Position numbers and translations under genes: made by a program. Positions 1-6,997 of a DNA stretch of 11,783 nt are shown one piece after another. The DNA lies in NCBI GenBank assembly GCA_004560915.1, contig SFTR01000023.1, positions 1-11,783 of the forward strand, in the 5' to 3' direction. Under the pieces are notes generated by a model that ran no database searches, was not told the origin of the DNA, and saw only the letters and a list, made by a program, of their open reading frames with translations. Within the stretch, counting starts at the first letter, position 1, and each line of letters begins with the position of its first letter. The DNA is from a bacterium (lineage in GTDB: Bacteria; Bacillota_I; Bacilli_A; RF39; UBA660).

Positions 1-135
1 TGCATTTCTACCCGGCGATAGAAAACTGTGTTTATTTATTATATTCTAAAATATGCACCGGCATATTTCAAGACCTAATCGCGCTTTCTCATTTTTTCAG
101 TTGACCCCGCCCGAAGGGCAGATGTTAGTATCGTT
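1..135. other. Non-coding leader region before the amidohydrolase fragment
   Basis: No gene is visible. It contains a short perfect hairpin GCCC-GAA-GGGC (110-120) without a T tract, so I do not call it a terminator. No convincing -35/-10 pair was found. Composition matches the GC-richer left block. Confidence 0.4.
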
Positions 136-177
136 ATGACAGATAACTCTCAGTTTTCAGATGACCGGAGGTGTGAC

Positions 178-798
178 ATGAAAAACAGTAATACTCTCGT
201 CTTTCTGAACGGAAAGATCTATACAGTAAATGACATGAACGAATGGGCCGAGGCGATCGTTGTAAAGGACGGCAGAATAATATACGTAGGCGGCAGCGAA
301 GATGCCCGCGGTTTTATCGATGACGGCACGGAAGTGATCGATCTTGAAGGCAGAATGATGCTTCCCGGATTTGTAGACAATCACTGCCATGTATTCTTAG
401 GCTCCGTTTACAACACCGGAATACAGATTGATTTTGAATGGGATGTGGAAACTACTAAAAAGGAAATCCGAAGATTCGTTGAGGAGCATCCCGAACGCGA
501 CTCATTCTTCGGTATGGGATATTCAGAGTGGCTGTTTCCTGAAGGACAGCCTGACAAAGAGCTTCTTGATGAGCTATGTCCTGACAAGCCGATTATCCTG
601 CTTTCAAGCGGCGGTCATGAGGGCTGGTGCAATACGAAGGCGCTTGAAGCGGCAAATCTTGCCGGTGCAGACGTGCAGGGCGCAGACGCCGATTTAAGAA
701 ACGCAAAAGAGGAATATATCAGAGCACAGGGCGACTTAAAGCTAATCTGCGACAAGCTTGATTCCTTTAACAAGCAAAAGGAAATACTTATTCACTAA
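178..798 (+). pseudogene. N-terminal fragment of a YtcJ-like amidohydrolase, truncated by a junction
   Basis: The first ~160 residues match the start of the Amidohydro_3/YtcJ family of metal-dependent hydrolases, cytosolic enzymes of usually undefined substrate. A small beta domain opens the protein (NGKIYTVND, then VVKDGRIIYVGG), followed by LPGFVDNHCHVFLG with the metal-binding HxH at H69/H71, and a GGHEGWCNTKALEAANL segment typical of the family. Start chosen at 178 rather than the in-frame ATG at 136 because GGAGG (167-171) sits six bases upstream. Family members usually run past 500 residues; here homology fades near nt 660-690 and the frame stops at 798 after a lysine/glutamate-rich stretch that does not look like amidohydrolase. 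Base composition and codons (GGC, GCG, CTG) are far more GC-rich than everything right of 790. It is either a genuinely broken foreign gene or part of a chimeric contig. Confidence 0.75.
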
Positions 799-800
799 AT
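674..800. other. Composition junction: GC-rich to AT-rich DNA, likely chimeric or recombined
   Basis: GC-rich amidohydrolase sequence gives way to AT-rich DNA here. The short piece between (about 690-775) has intermediate composition and, in the amidohydrolase frame, reads as a charged helical segment (DLRNAKEEYIRAQGDL...) that fits neither neighbour, so there may be two joins. A direct repeat GCAGACG occurs at 667-673 and 682-688, which could be microhomology. No transposase, inverted repeat or integrase site is visible. The exact breakpoint cannot be placed without a relative for comparison. Confidence 0.6.
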
Positions 801-1463
801 TTAAATTCAAAATATAAAGATGCATTCAATAACAAAGATTACGATGAAGATGACTTTAGATATGTAGAAAATAAAGTAGCCTATATAAATTCTAAATATA
901 AAGGTAAGTATAGTAATCTTGGTTTTGAACCATATTTTAAAGAACTAAAAGATGAAACAACTATTAAAGTAAATGGTAAAGATGAAAGTATAATTAAATA
1001 TGAAACTCAAAAGTTTATAAACTTAACTGATGCTAAAGTATCTGATGAATATAAAGATGATTATCAAGTATTACAATTAATTAATAGAGAATATAGAGAA
1101 CAATATGTTAAAATAATAAGCGTTTTAGAAGCTGATAATAAGCATAAAGATAAAAATATCAACTTTAAGTATTATAAAAATCTCAATGCTTTAATTGAAG
1201 AAGTAAAAACAGGTTCACCTGCAATGATATCTATTAGATGTTCATTAGGCGGACATTCAGTATTAGGTAATAAAGTTTACAAAGAAAATGGAAAAGAAAA
1301 CTATATAGTTGGAATATATGATTCTAATGTACCAGGAGAAGAAGGAAAAGCATATTTTGAAAGACAAACATCTTATGAAAAGAATTCAAAAAAACCTTAT
1401 TATTCATTTAGTTATACAGGAGGAAGTTTAAGTTTCAGTACTTTTGCTTATACTGGGGAATAG
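771..1463 (+). pseudogene. 5'-truncated gene, possible papain/C39-like cysteine peptidase C-terminal part
   Basis: One frame stays open from 771 (just after an in-frame TAA at 768) to the TAG at 1461-1463, giving about 230 residues. There is no ATG before 1224, so the original start is missing, probably lost at the composition junction. The body is lysine-, tyrosine- and aspartate-rich and AT-coded like the rest of the contig. The C-terminal part (SPAMISIRCSLGGHSVLG, then YIVGIYDSNVPGEEGK) resembles the His and Asp/Asn region of papain-fold C39-like peptidases, where a GH motif and a 'YDSN.PG' strand follow one another; the catalytic cysteine would lie in the missing N-terminal part. That assignment is a weak pattern match. 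A terminator follows directly. Starting the gene at the ATG at 1224 would give only 79 residues and cut a continuous frame, so I regard that start as false. Confidence 0.5.
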
Positions 1464-1465
1464 AT

Positions 1466-1494
1466 AAAAGACATCAAATGATGTCTTTTTATTT
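1466..1494 (+). terminator. Rho-independent terminator after the truncated peptidase-like gene
   Basis: A perfect 10-bp stem (AAAAGACATC, 1466-1475, pairing with GATGTCTTTT, 1480-1489) closes a four-base loop and runs into a T-rich tract. It begins three bases after the TAG stop at 1463. Confidence 0.85.
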
Positions 1495-1500
1495 GGTATT

Positions 1501-1533
1501 TGATATAATGATATAAGAAATATTATAAAGGAG
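1501..1533 (+). promoter_or_regulatory. Extended -10 promoter and RBS of the 93-residue gene
   Basis: TGATATAAT at 1501-1509 is a perfect extended -10 (TGnTATAAT); no good -35 is visible 17 bases upstream, because that stretch is the preceding terminator. AAAGGAG at 1527-1533 lies six bases before the ATG at 1540. Confidence 0.5.
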
Positions 1534-1539
1534 TAATAA

Positions 1540-1821
1540 ATGAAAGTAGCAATAAGTTATGGTACAAGTCTAGATGATAGTGATTATTTAAGTTTTAATA
1601 TTAAAAATATAGAGTTATATAAATTTTTGAATGATTTAGGAATTAAAATTAAAAAAGAAAATGATAGTGAAATAGAATATGAAGTTGGAAAACATATATT
1701 TCATGATGTATTTTGGGAAGGAACAATATTAAAAGTTGATGATTTAATTTTAATAATTTCATTCAAACAAGGTATTAAAAGAATAGCAAAAGGCCATCAT
1801 AGTATCAAGAAAATAATTTAG
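1540..1821 (+). CDS. Small hypothetical protein, 93 residues
   Basis: I do not recognise this protein. It has a strong Shine-Dalgarno (AAAGGAG, six-base spacing), an extended -10 just upstream and codon use like its neighbours, so it is likely real. There is no signal peptide or membrane segment; the sequence alternates charged/beta-like stretches (MKVAISYGTSLDDSDYLSF, then EYEVGKHIFHDVFWEGTILK) and ends in a basic tail (KRIAKGHHSIKKII). It lies convergent with the C-terminal half of the split PBP gene, and the two stop codons overlap (TAG 1819-1821 on +, TAA 1818-1820 on -), with no terminator between them. Its function cannot be inferred from context. Confidence 0.7.
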   Translation: MKVAISYGTSLDDSDYLSFNIKNIELYKFLNDLGIKIKKENDSEIEYEVGKHIFHDVFWEGTILKVDDLILIISFKQGIKRIAKGHHSIKKII

Positions 1822-2843
1822 TTTAATAATACTTTTATAGTACTACCTTCTTTAGTTCTTGAGTTAACACTAGGACTAGTATCAATAACTTTGTCACCAT
1901 CTCCTACAAATTCAATACTAAATCCATTAAGAAGCTTTCTAGCATCTTTTTTAGTTTTACCAATCACATCAGGTATCATTACATACTTAATATCATCCCA
2001 TCTATATACTTTAGGAAGTCCACTTACATCTTCCTTTAAATCATAAATTGATATTATATCTTTAAGTACATTACGAGCAATAGGAGCACTCACAACACCA
2101 CCATATTGAGTAACTCCTTTAGGATGATCAAGTGCAATATATATAACAAACTCCGGATCATTAGCAGGCATAAATCCAATAAACGAAAGAATATAGTTAC
2201 CACTCATATATCTTCCATCACTACCAACTTTTTGAGCAGTACCAGTTTTACCACCAACTCTATAGTTTTCAATATATGCGTTCCTTCCACTACCATTAGC
2301 AACAACACTCTCAAGAGCATACTTAACAACATCACTAGTTTCTTTACTAATAACATTCCTTCTTTTAATAGTTGGACTAATACTTCTATCACCAACTTCA
2401 CTAACTACATATGGAACATACAAAGAGCCACCATTAACTATAGAACTAACAGCGGTAACTTGTTGAATAGGTGTAACACTAATACCTTGGCCAAACGCAC
2501 TAGTAGCAAGTTCTACAGGCCCAATCTTATCCATTTTAAAAAGTATACCAGTTCCTTCACCATTTAAATCAATACCGGTTTTTTTACCAAAACCAAGCTC
2601 AGTAATATATTTAAATAATAATTCTTTACCAAGCTTTTGCCCTAAAGATACAAATCCTGGGTTACATGAATTTTCTACTACTTGCACATATGTTTGATCA
2701 CCATGACCTTTTCTTTTCCAACAGTGTAGGGTAGCATTAGCAACTTTAACTTTTCCAGTGTCATAAAAATGATCTTCAAATATATTAACTTTTCCTTCAT
2801 TAATAGCTGCAGCAAGAGTAACTATTTTGAACGTACTTACCAT
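1818..2843 (-). pseudogene. C-terminal half of split SpoVD/FtsI-type class B PBP (transpeptidase + PASTA)
   Basis: This is the distal part of a penicillin-binding transpeptidase that crosslinks peptidoglycan on the outer face of the membrane. Visible from its ATG: STFK at 3-6 (the first active-site motif), SCN at 59-61 (SxN motif), KTGT at 199-202, and one PASTA domain at about 287-341 (PDVIGKTKKDARKLL...). It lacks the membrane anchor, the dimerisation domain and the start of the transpeptidase domain, all of which are in the ORF at 6987-7943. The first codons (ATG GTA AGT ACG) come from the inserted element, and no convincing RBS precedes them (only GGATT about ten bases upstream), so it is probably not translated usefully while the element is present. 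An element-borne terminator lies just upstream. One PASTA domain and a joined length of about 629 residues fit SpoVD better than a divisome PBP2B, but there is no dcw cluster or sporulation gene nearby to settle this. Confidence 0.85.
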
Positions 2844-2851
2844 TTAGTGAT
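2815..2851 (-). other. Left element/chromosome junction (hybrid att site)
   Basis: PBP coding sequence lies left of the core TT (2827-2828, + strand) and element sequence lies right of it. The element end begins GAACGTACTTACC on the + strand. The shared stretch TTGAA (2827-2831) is repeated at 7063-7067, the other junction. The core assignment is inferred from comparing the two ends and from the palindrome formed when the element ends are joined. Confidence 0.75.
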
Positions 2852-2856
2852 AATCC

Positions 2857-2890
2857 AAATAAAAAAGGAATATATTTATTATATTCCTTA
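2857..2890 (-). terminator. Terminator of the cargo operon at the element's left edge
   Basis: AAGGAATATA (2865-2874) pairs with TATATTCCTT (2880-2889) over a five-base loop; on the minus strand it runs into TTTTTTATTT. The hairpin includes the TAA stop of the ArsC/Spx-like gene (2888-2890). It should stop transcription leaving the element just before the PBP C-terminal half. Confidence 0.85.
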
Positions 2891-3232
2891 AATGGTATTC
2901 CATTCTTTTTCTTTAAATCCTATTAAAACTGAATCATCTAATTCTAGTAATGGTCTTTTTACAAGCATACCATCACTACTCAGAACTTGTAATTTTTCTT
3001 CATAGGACATAGTTTGAATCTTATCTTTTAGTTTTAATTCTTTGTATTTTAATCCACTAGTATTAAAAAATTTATTAATATCTTTACCGGATTTTTGGAT
3101 TAATCTATCTAACTCATAAACATTTAGTTTATCAATAACTATATTTCTAATTTTATAATTAAAGTTTTTAGATTCTAAGTATTTTTTAGCTTTTTGACAA
3201 GTACTACATTTTGGATATTCAAATAATAACAT
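2888..3232 (-). CDS. ArsC/Spx-family thioredoxin-fold protein
   Basis: A 114-residue cytosolic protein of the ArsC/Spx family. It opens with a beta strand and a CxxC redox motif (YPKCSTCQKA, C9 and C12), has the family's mid-region NTSGLKYKEL at about 57-66, and carries VKRPLLEL at about 91-98 with the conserved Arg (R93) and cis-Pro. Family members are glutaredoxin-like arsenate reductases, Spx/MgsR regulators that bind RNA polymerase under disulfide stress, or uncharacterised reductases; the sequence alone does not separate these. The CxxC pair favours Spx/MgsR or a general thiol-redox role. It is the last gene of the minus-strand cargo operon, 29 bases after the Hrb-like gene, with its own AAAGGA-type RBS and a terminator overlapping its stop. 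The company of superoxide reductase and rubredoxin suggests oxidative-stress work (inference). Confidence 0.8.
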   Translation of the reverse strand: MLLFEYPKCSTCQKAKKYLESKNFNYKIRNIVIDKLNVYELDRLIQKSGKDINKFFNTSGLKYKELKLKDKIQTMSYEEKLQVLSSDGMLVKRPLLELDDSVLIGFKEKEWNTI

Positions 3233-3261
3233 ATATTATAGTCCTTTCTAAGATAGTATTA

Positions 3262-3909
3262 TTAATCCTCAATTAATTCAAAATATTCTTTTCCAACACC
3301 GCAGATAGGGCATACAAAATTATCAGGTAACTCATCGCCCTCATAAATATATCCGCAAAAAGAACATTTCCATTTTTTTGTTTTACCTTCCTTATTAGAT
3401 TGAGGTATACTTTTTTCTTCATAAGTTGGTGCATTTTTAGGTGAACTTCCTTTTAAGTATTCATGATAATATTTATATGTCATAGCATTTTCATTACTAT
3501 AATCGTCTGCTTCAACAACTTCACCTAAAAATATTGTATGAGTTGAAGTTTCCATCATATCAATTACTTTACAAACCATATATCCACAAGTATCTTCTAA
3601 AACTGGTATTTCTGAAATAACTTTAAAATTGATACCATCAAATTTATCAGTATCATTACTAGATTTAAAACCAAATGTTCCTATGATTTTAGGGTCTGTT
3701 GTTTCCTTTAATATTGAAACTCCAAATTTTTTAGTCTCTTTTATTATTTTGTTAGTGTAATTATCATGATTAATGCTAACTGCTATTACAGAAGGGTTTG
3801 AAGTAACTTGCATAATGCTATTGGCAACACAACCAATATTTCTATCTTTATCTTTACTTGTTACTACATAAACACCATAAGATAGATTTCTTAATACTTT
3901 CTTATCCAT
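3262..3909 (-). CDS. hrb: Flavin reductase-rubredoxin fusion (high-molecular-weight rubredoxin, Hrb-like)
   Basis: The 215-residue protein joins two domains. Residues ~1-150 are an FMN-binding flavin reductase/flavoredoxin-like domain ([39 protein letters not shown]). Residues ~178-215 are a rubredoxin with C182, C185, C200 and C203 holding one Fe(Cys)4 ([12 protein letters not shown]...[13 protein letters not shown]). In Moorella-type anaerobes such Hrb proteins take electrons from NAD(P)H and pass them to oxygen- or NO-reducing flavodiiron proteins; rubredoxins also serve superoxide reductase. That fits a partner role for the desulfoferrodoxin two genes upstream. The start codon lies two bases after the SDR stop, and its RBS (AAGGAG, six bases before ATG) is inside the SDR 3' end, so the two are probably translationally coupled. 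Cytosolic; no signal peptide. Confidence 0.9.
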   Translation of the reverse strand: MDKKVLRNLSYGVYVVTSKDKDRNIGCVANSIMQVTSNPSVIAVSINHDNYTNKIIKETKKFGVSILKETTDPKIIGTFGFKSSNDTDKFDGINFKVISEIPVLEDTCGYMVCKVIDMMETSTHTIFLGEVVEADDYSNENAMTYKYYHEYLKGSSPKNAPTYEEKSIPQSNKEGKTKKWKCSFCGYIYEGDELPDNFVCPICGVGKEYFELIED

Positions 3910-3911
3910 AG

Positions 3912-4655
3912 TTAACTCCTTGCTGCTCCATCAACTGATAAAACAACTCCTGTTATATAGCTAGCCATATCGCTTGCTAAAAATAGAAATGCATTAGCTA
4001 TATCTTCTGGTGTACCAATTCTACCTAAAGGTATTCCTTGGATAATTGGTTCAATAACACTATCAGGTACATTTTTCATCATATCAGTTAGTGTAACACC
4101 AGGAGCAACTGCATTAACTCTTATATTGTCTTTTCCTAATTCTCTGGCTAATGATTTTGTAAGACCATTGACTGCAAATTTACTTGCTGGATAACCACAA
4201 CCAGATGGCTGTCCATAAATACTTACCATTGAAGAAGTATTTAAGATTACTCCACCACCATTTTTCTTCATATAATCTACAACTGCACGAGAACAATTGA
4301 ATACAGCATTTACATTTAAATCTATTATTTTTTTAAAATCTTCTTCTTTGTAATCATAAATCTTATCCATTGCACTCATTCCAGCATTGTTAACTAGAAT
4401 ATCAATTTTGCCATACTTTTCTATAATATGACTAAATGATTTTTTAACTGAAGTCAAATCACATAAATTTGGACAATCTCCATCTACTTCATAATTATCA
4501 TTTATATTTTTAAGTGTCTTAATTGCATTATCAACACTTTCTTTTTTGGAACCAAGTAGAAATACTTTAGCTCCATTTTTTAAAAATTTTTCTACTGTAG
4601 CAAAACCAATACCACGAGTACCACCTGTTACTACAGCAACTTTTCCTTCTAACAT
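3912..4655 (-). CDS. SDR-family oxidoreductase (FabG-like)
   Basis: A classical short-chain dehydrogenase of 247 residues, the usual family length. It shows the cofactor motif TGGTRGIG (10-17), NNAG at 89-92, the catalytic set Asn114, Ser142, Tyr155 and Lys159 (YPASK), and a C-terminal [17 protein letters not shown] stretch typical of FabG-like 3-oxoacyl-ACP reductases. It would reduce or oxidise a carbonyl/alcohol with NAD(P)H in the cytosol. The substrate is unknown: many SDRs annotated FabG are not fatty-acid enzymes, and a single copy inside a stress-type operon argues against a housekeeping role. Strong RBS (GGGAGGA). It sits 25 bases after the desulfoferrodoxin gene and two bases before the Hrb-like gene. 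The nicotinamide link to the neighbouring NAD(P)H-using flavin reductase is suggestive only. Confidence 0.88.
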   Translation of the reverse strand: MLEGKVAVVTGGTRGIGFATVEKFLKNGAKVFLLGSKKESVDNAIKTLKNINDNYEVDGDCPNLCDLTSVKKSFSHIIEKYGKIDILVNNAGMSAMDKIYDYKEEDFKKIIDLNVNAVFNCSRAVVDYMKKNGGGVILNTSSMVSIYGQPSGCGYPASKFAVNGLTKSLARELGKDNIRVNAVAPGVTLTDMMKNVPDSVIEPIIQGIPLGRIGTPEDIANAFLFLASDMASYITGVVLSVDGAARS

Positions 4656-4680
4656 ATTATTCCTCCCATATAATTTTTAT

Positions 4681-5046
4681 CTATTCAACTACTTTTGACC
4701 ATAAAGAATGTTTGTTACAATAAGAGTATATTGTTGCTCCTTTTACATATTTAAATGTTGCAATTGGTTCATCACCTGGATCAAAATAAACTATTTGTTC
4801 ATTATTATCATATACATAACTAATCCATTCTATATAATGTTCTTCTTCCATCACGTGATTAACTTTTACATTAATATTTTCACCATATATTTGATATTCT
4901 GGTACATGCTTTTCAAATGAAGCATCTACGCTATTAGGTTCTATATCCTCTAGTGTTTCGCCACAACATGTAATTTTACAGTTATCGCAATTACAATCTT
5001 CTAATACTTTTATAAGCAAACCACATTTATTACATCTTTTTAACAC
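4681..5046 (-). CDS. dfx: Desulfoferrodoxin (two-iron superoxide reductase)
   Basis: This 121-residue protein reduces superoxide to hydrogen peroxide without releasing oxygen, using electrons usually delivered by rubredoxin. The N-terminal desulforedoxin-like domain has C5, C8 and the adjacent pair C27-C28 for the Fe(Cys)4 centre. The C-terminal SOR domain has the EKHVPEY loop (E45, K46, H47), H64, H70 and the CNKH motif (C110, H113) that bind the catalytic iron. Three extra cysteines (CNCDNC, 18-23) lie between the two pairs and are not part of the canonical ligand set. The start is GTG at 5046: GGAGG lies six bases upstream, while the overlapping ATG at 5048 is out of frame and stops after two codons. 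It is the first cargo gene, 55 bases after the recombinase, with a TATAAT in the gap. Confidence 0.92.
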   Translation of the reverse strand: MLKRCNKCGLLIKVLEDCNCDNCKITCCGETLEDIEPNSVDASFEKHVPEYQIYGENINVKVNHVMEEEHYIEWISYVYDNNEQIVYFDPGDEPIATFKYVKGATIYSYCNKHSLWSKVVE

Positions 5047-5066
5047 ATTATTCCTCCTTATAAAAT

Positions 5067-5072
5067 ATTATA
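5067..5072 (-). promoter_or_regulatory. Candidate -10 box for the cargo operon
   Basis: A perfect TATAAT on the minus strand, about 20 bases before the desulfoferrodoxin GTG and its AAGGAGG RBS. The upstream -35 region is only a T-run, so the promoter is tentative; it would allow cargo expression independent of the recombinase. Confidence 0.4.
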
Positions 5073-5101
5073 CAATAATTTAATTAAATAAAAAAGTTAA
5101 A

Positions 5102-6832
5102 TTAAAATGTTTTTACATAGACATCATATGTAAATATATTAGTATTATCAAGTGATCTCTTAGATTCAACTGTGTTACAAGTTTGATTTTTTATATAAAG
5201 AATATAATCAGTAGTAGGACCGTTAATATGTCTTGCACCCTTAATTTTTAATTTTTCTTCTCCTAATAAATCTAAATATATATCAAGTTTAATATTATAT
5301 CTATCTCCATCTATTTTAGAGATAATTATTTCATCAACAAATTTTCTAATAAATTCGCTTAATGAACCACAATTAAGTTCTTTTTCAATTAATTCTGCCA
5401 TTACATTAAGATTATTATTACTATCATTTAATTGTTTGACTTGTTTAATTATAATAGTTTTCTTTTCATTCAAACTTTTAATTTCCTGCTCATACTTATC
5501 AAATTGAACCTTAACAGACTCTTTACTTATATCTCCGTTAAAAACTAATTCAAGAGTCATTGATTTCTTTTCTTCAATAATTTTTATTTTAGTATTAAGC
5601 AATTTTAATTCTTTATCATAGTAATCATTTTTATCTATATTTTCATATAACTTTAGCATATTTTTAATAATGTTTGTCTTTTGTGGGACGATACTAATCA
5701 TTATGGATGACATAATATTATATAAATCTACTTCTGCAATAATTGGAGATTTACATGCTGCTAATCTATGTTGTAGATACATACCACAACTCCATATCGG
5801 TCTACTTTTATTTTTATTACCATGTGATCTTTGAAAACTAGTATTATGTTCTTTACAATATATTTTAGAACTAAAAGCATATTTTAAGCCACCGGACCAA
5901 TAATTATTATTTTCATATCCTTTAGTACGCGATTTTAATATTCTGTTTGCTTGATTCCAAAGTTCCTCAGATATAATTGCTGGAATACTTCCGTCTTTAC
6001 ATTTATATAATATTTGTTCATCTAAATTATTTTTTTTTCGTCTTTTAGTTCTATAATCAAGTATCTCATAAGTTCTTGCGCGGTAATATCCTTTGTATTT
6101 AGGATTTTCTATCATACGTTTTAAAGAATCTTTATCATATAATTTTCCTTTTTTATTTAGATAGCCTAACTCTGATAGTTTCTTTGATAATTTTAGAAAA
6201 CCATATTTCCCAGTTGCATATAGTTCAAATAATGTTTTTATAAATTTTGCTTCATTTTCTACAATAACTAATTTACAATTATCTTTTCTATATCCAGTAA
6301 TATTTGAGCTACCTAACACATGACCATTTTCAATTGCCTGTCTATGTCCAAATTTTACTCTTGAAGATAATTTTCTTGACTCATCTTGAGCTAAATTAAA
6401 CATTATATTTAATATAAGCTCAGAATTATAATCAAATGTATTCAAATTTTGATTTTCAAAAAACACACCAACTCCAGAATCTTTTAACTCTCTTATATAA
6501 TGAATACTATCTTCTAAATCACGAGCAAATCTGGATACTTCTTTTGTAATTATCAAATCAAATTTTTTATGTTTTGCATCTTGTATCATTTTTTTAAAAC
6601 TTGGTCTAACATCAACTCTAACACCTGTTTTACCTTCTTCAATATAGCCACCAGAAAATATCCATTTTGGTTTTGATTTAATATAGTTTTCATAATATTC
6701 TAATTGATTATCTAGCGAATTTAATTGGACATCAGAATCTGTTGAAACTCTACAATAATAACATACTCTAAGAGGAAGATTATAAATTTTTTCTCCAAGC
6801 ATTATTGCTTTTAATATTTCATCATAATTCAT
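5102..6832 (-). CDS. Large serine recombinase (site-specific integrase)
   Basis: A 576-residue member of the large serine recombinase family, which integrates and excises DNA by double-strand cleavage at 2-bp staggered cores. The resolvase-type catalytic domain (~20-165) contains YYCRVST with nucleophile Ser30 and Arg28, and EVSRFARD (~98-105) with the catalytic arginines. A 'Recombinase' DNA-binding domain spans ~175-300 (NPKYKGYYRARTYEI). A zinc ribbon follows, with ligands apparently C326, H329, C349 and C360 (CxxH in place of the usual first CxxC). A charged coiled-coil (~385-470) precedes the tail. All parts needed for activity appear intact. RBS AGAGGA lies seven bases before ATG. It is the only recombinase in the element and faces the same way as the interrupted PBP, so it may be transcribed from the PBP promoter. 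Confidence 0.95.
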   Translation of the reverse strand: MNYDEILKAIMLGEKIYNLPLRVCYYCRVSTDSDVQLNSLDNQLEYYENYIKSKPKWIFSGGYIEEGKTGVRVDVRPSFKKMIQDAKHKKFDLIITKEVSRFARDLEDSIHYIRELKDSGVGVFFENQNLNTFDYNSELILNIMFNLAQDESRKLSSRVKFGHRQAIENGHVLGSSNITGYRKDNCKLVIVENEAKFIKTLFELYATGKYGFLKLSKKLSELGYLNKKGKLYDKDSLKRMIENPKYKGYYRARTYEILDYRTKRRKKNNLDEQILYKCKDGSIPAIISEELWNQANRILKSRTKGYENNNYWSGGLKYAFSSKIYCKEHNTSFQRSHGNKNKSRPIWSCGMYLQHRLAACKSPIIAEVDLYNIMSSIMISIVPQKTNIIKNMLKLYENIDKNDYYDKELKLLNTKIKIIEEKKSMTLELVFNGDISKESVKVQFDKYEQEIKSLNEKKTIIIKQVKQLNDSNNNLNVMAELIEKELNCGSLSEFIRKFVDEIIISKIDGDRYNIKLDIYLDLLGEEKLKIKGARHINGPTTDYILYIKNQTCNTVESKRSLDNTNIFTYDVYVKTF

Positions 6833-6850
6833 AATAGATTCCTCTCATAA

Positions 6851-6997
6851 TTAATAAGTGTTTTGCAATACTTTGAGATTTTTTAATAGTTTATCATTTA
6901 CTTTTGAAAATGTATTTTCATCAATTAAATTTTTTCTATATAAATTATTATTAATTATTATTTGTATTTGAACTTCAAAAATTTTATTATTTATCAA
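6851..6997 (-). CDS. 48-residue ORF directly upstream of the recombinase (SHOCT-like, candidate accessory factor)
   Basis: A short open frame starts at TTG (6995-6997), with GGTGA six bases upstream, and ends TAA at 6851-6853, 18 bases before the recombinase ATG. The product is helical and charged (KIFEVQIQIII, NLYRKNLIDENTFSKVNDKLL). A pattern of 'L..k.LI....f.k.n.kLL' resembles the small SHOCT-like proteins often encoded immediately ahead of clostridial large serine recombinases. It overlaps the artificial 3' end of the PBP N-terminal half, so its translation could be coupled to ribosomes finishing that ORF. Its role is unknown; an excision or directionality factor is a guess from position. 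The unusual start and short length lower confidence. Confidence 0.5.
   Translation of the reverse strand: MINNKIFEVQIQIIINNNLYRKNLIDENTFSKVNDKLLKNLKVLQNTY

Noticed and set aside
110..120. GCCC-GAA-GGGC hairpin as a terminator
   Set aside because: Only four stem pairs and no T tract follows.
1224..1463. Independent 79-residue gene starting at 1224
   Set aside because: The same frame is open back to 771 with continuous coding character and no RBS before 1224, so this is the end of a longer truncated gene.
2106..2567. 153-residue + strand ORF, very rich in Asn, Ser and Thr
   Set aside because: It lies wholly antisense to the PBP transpeptidase domain, whose motifs are clear; the low-complexity composition is what the reverse frame of AT-rich coding DNA produces.
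4708..4920. 70-residue hydrophobic + strand ORF
   Set aside because: Antisense to the desulfoferrodoxin gene with all its ligands; no RBS.
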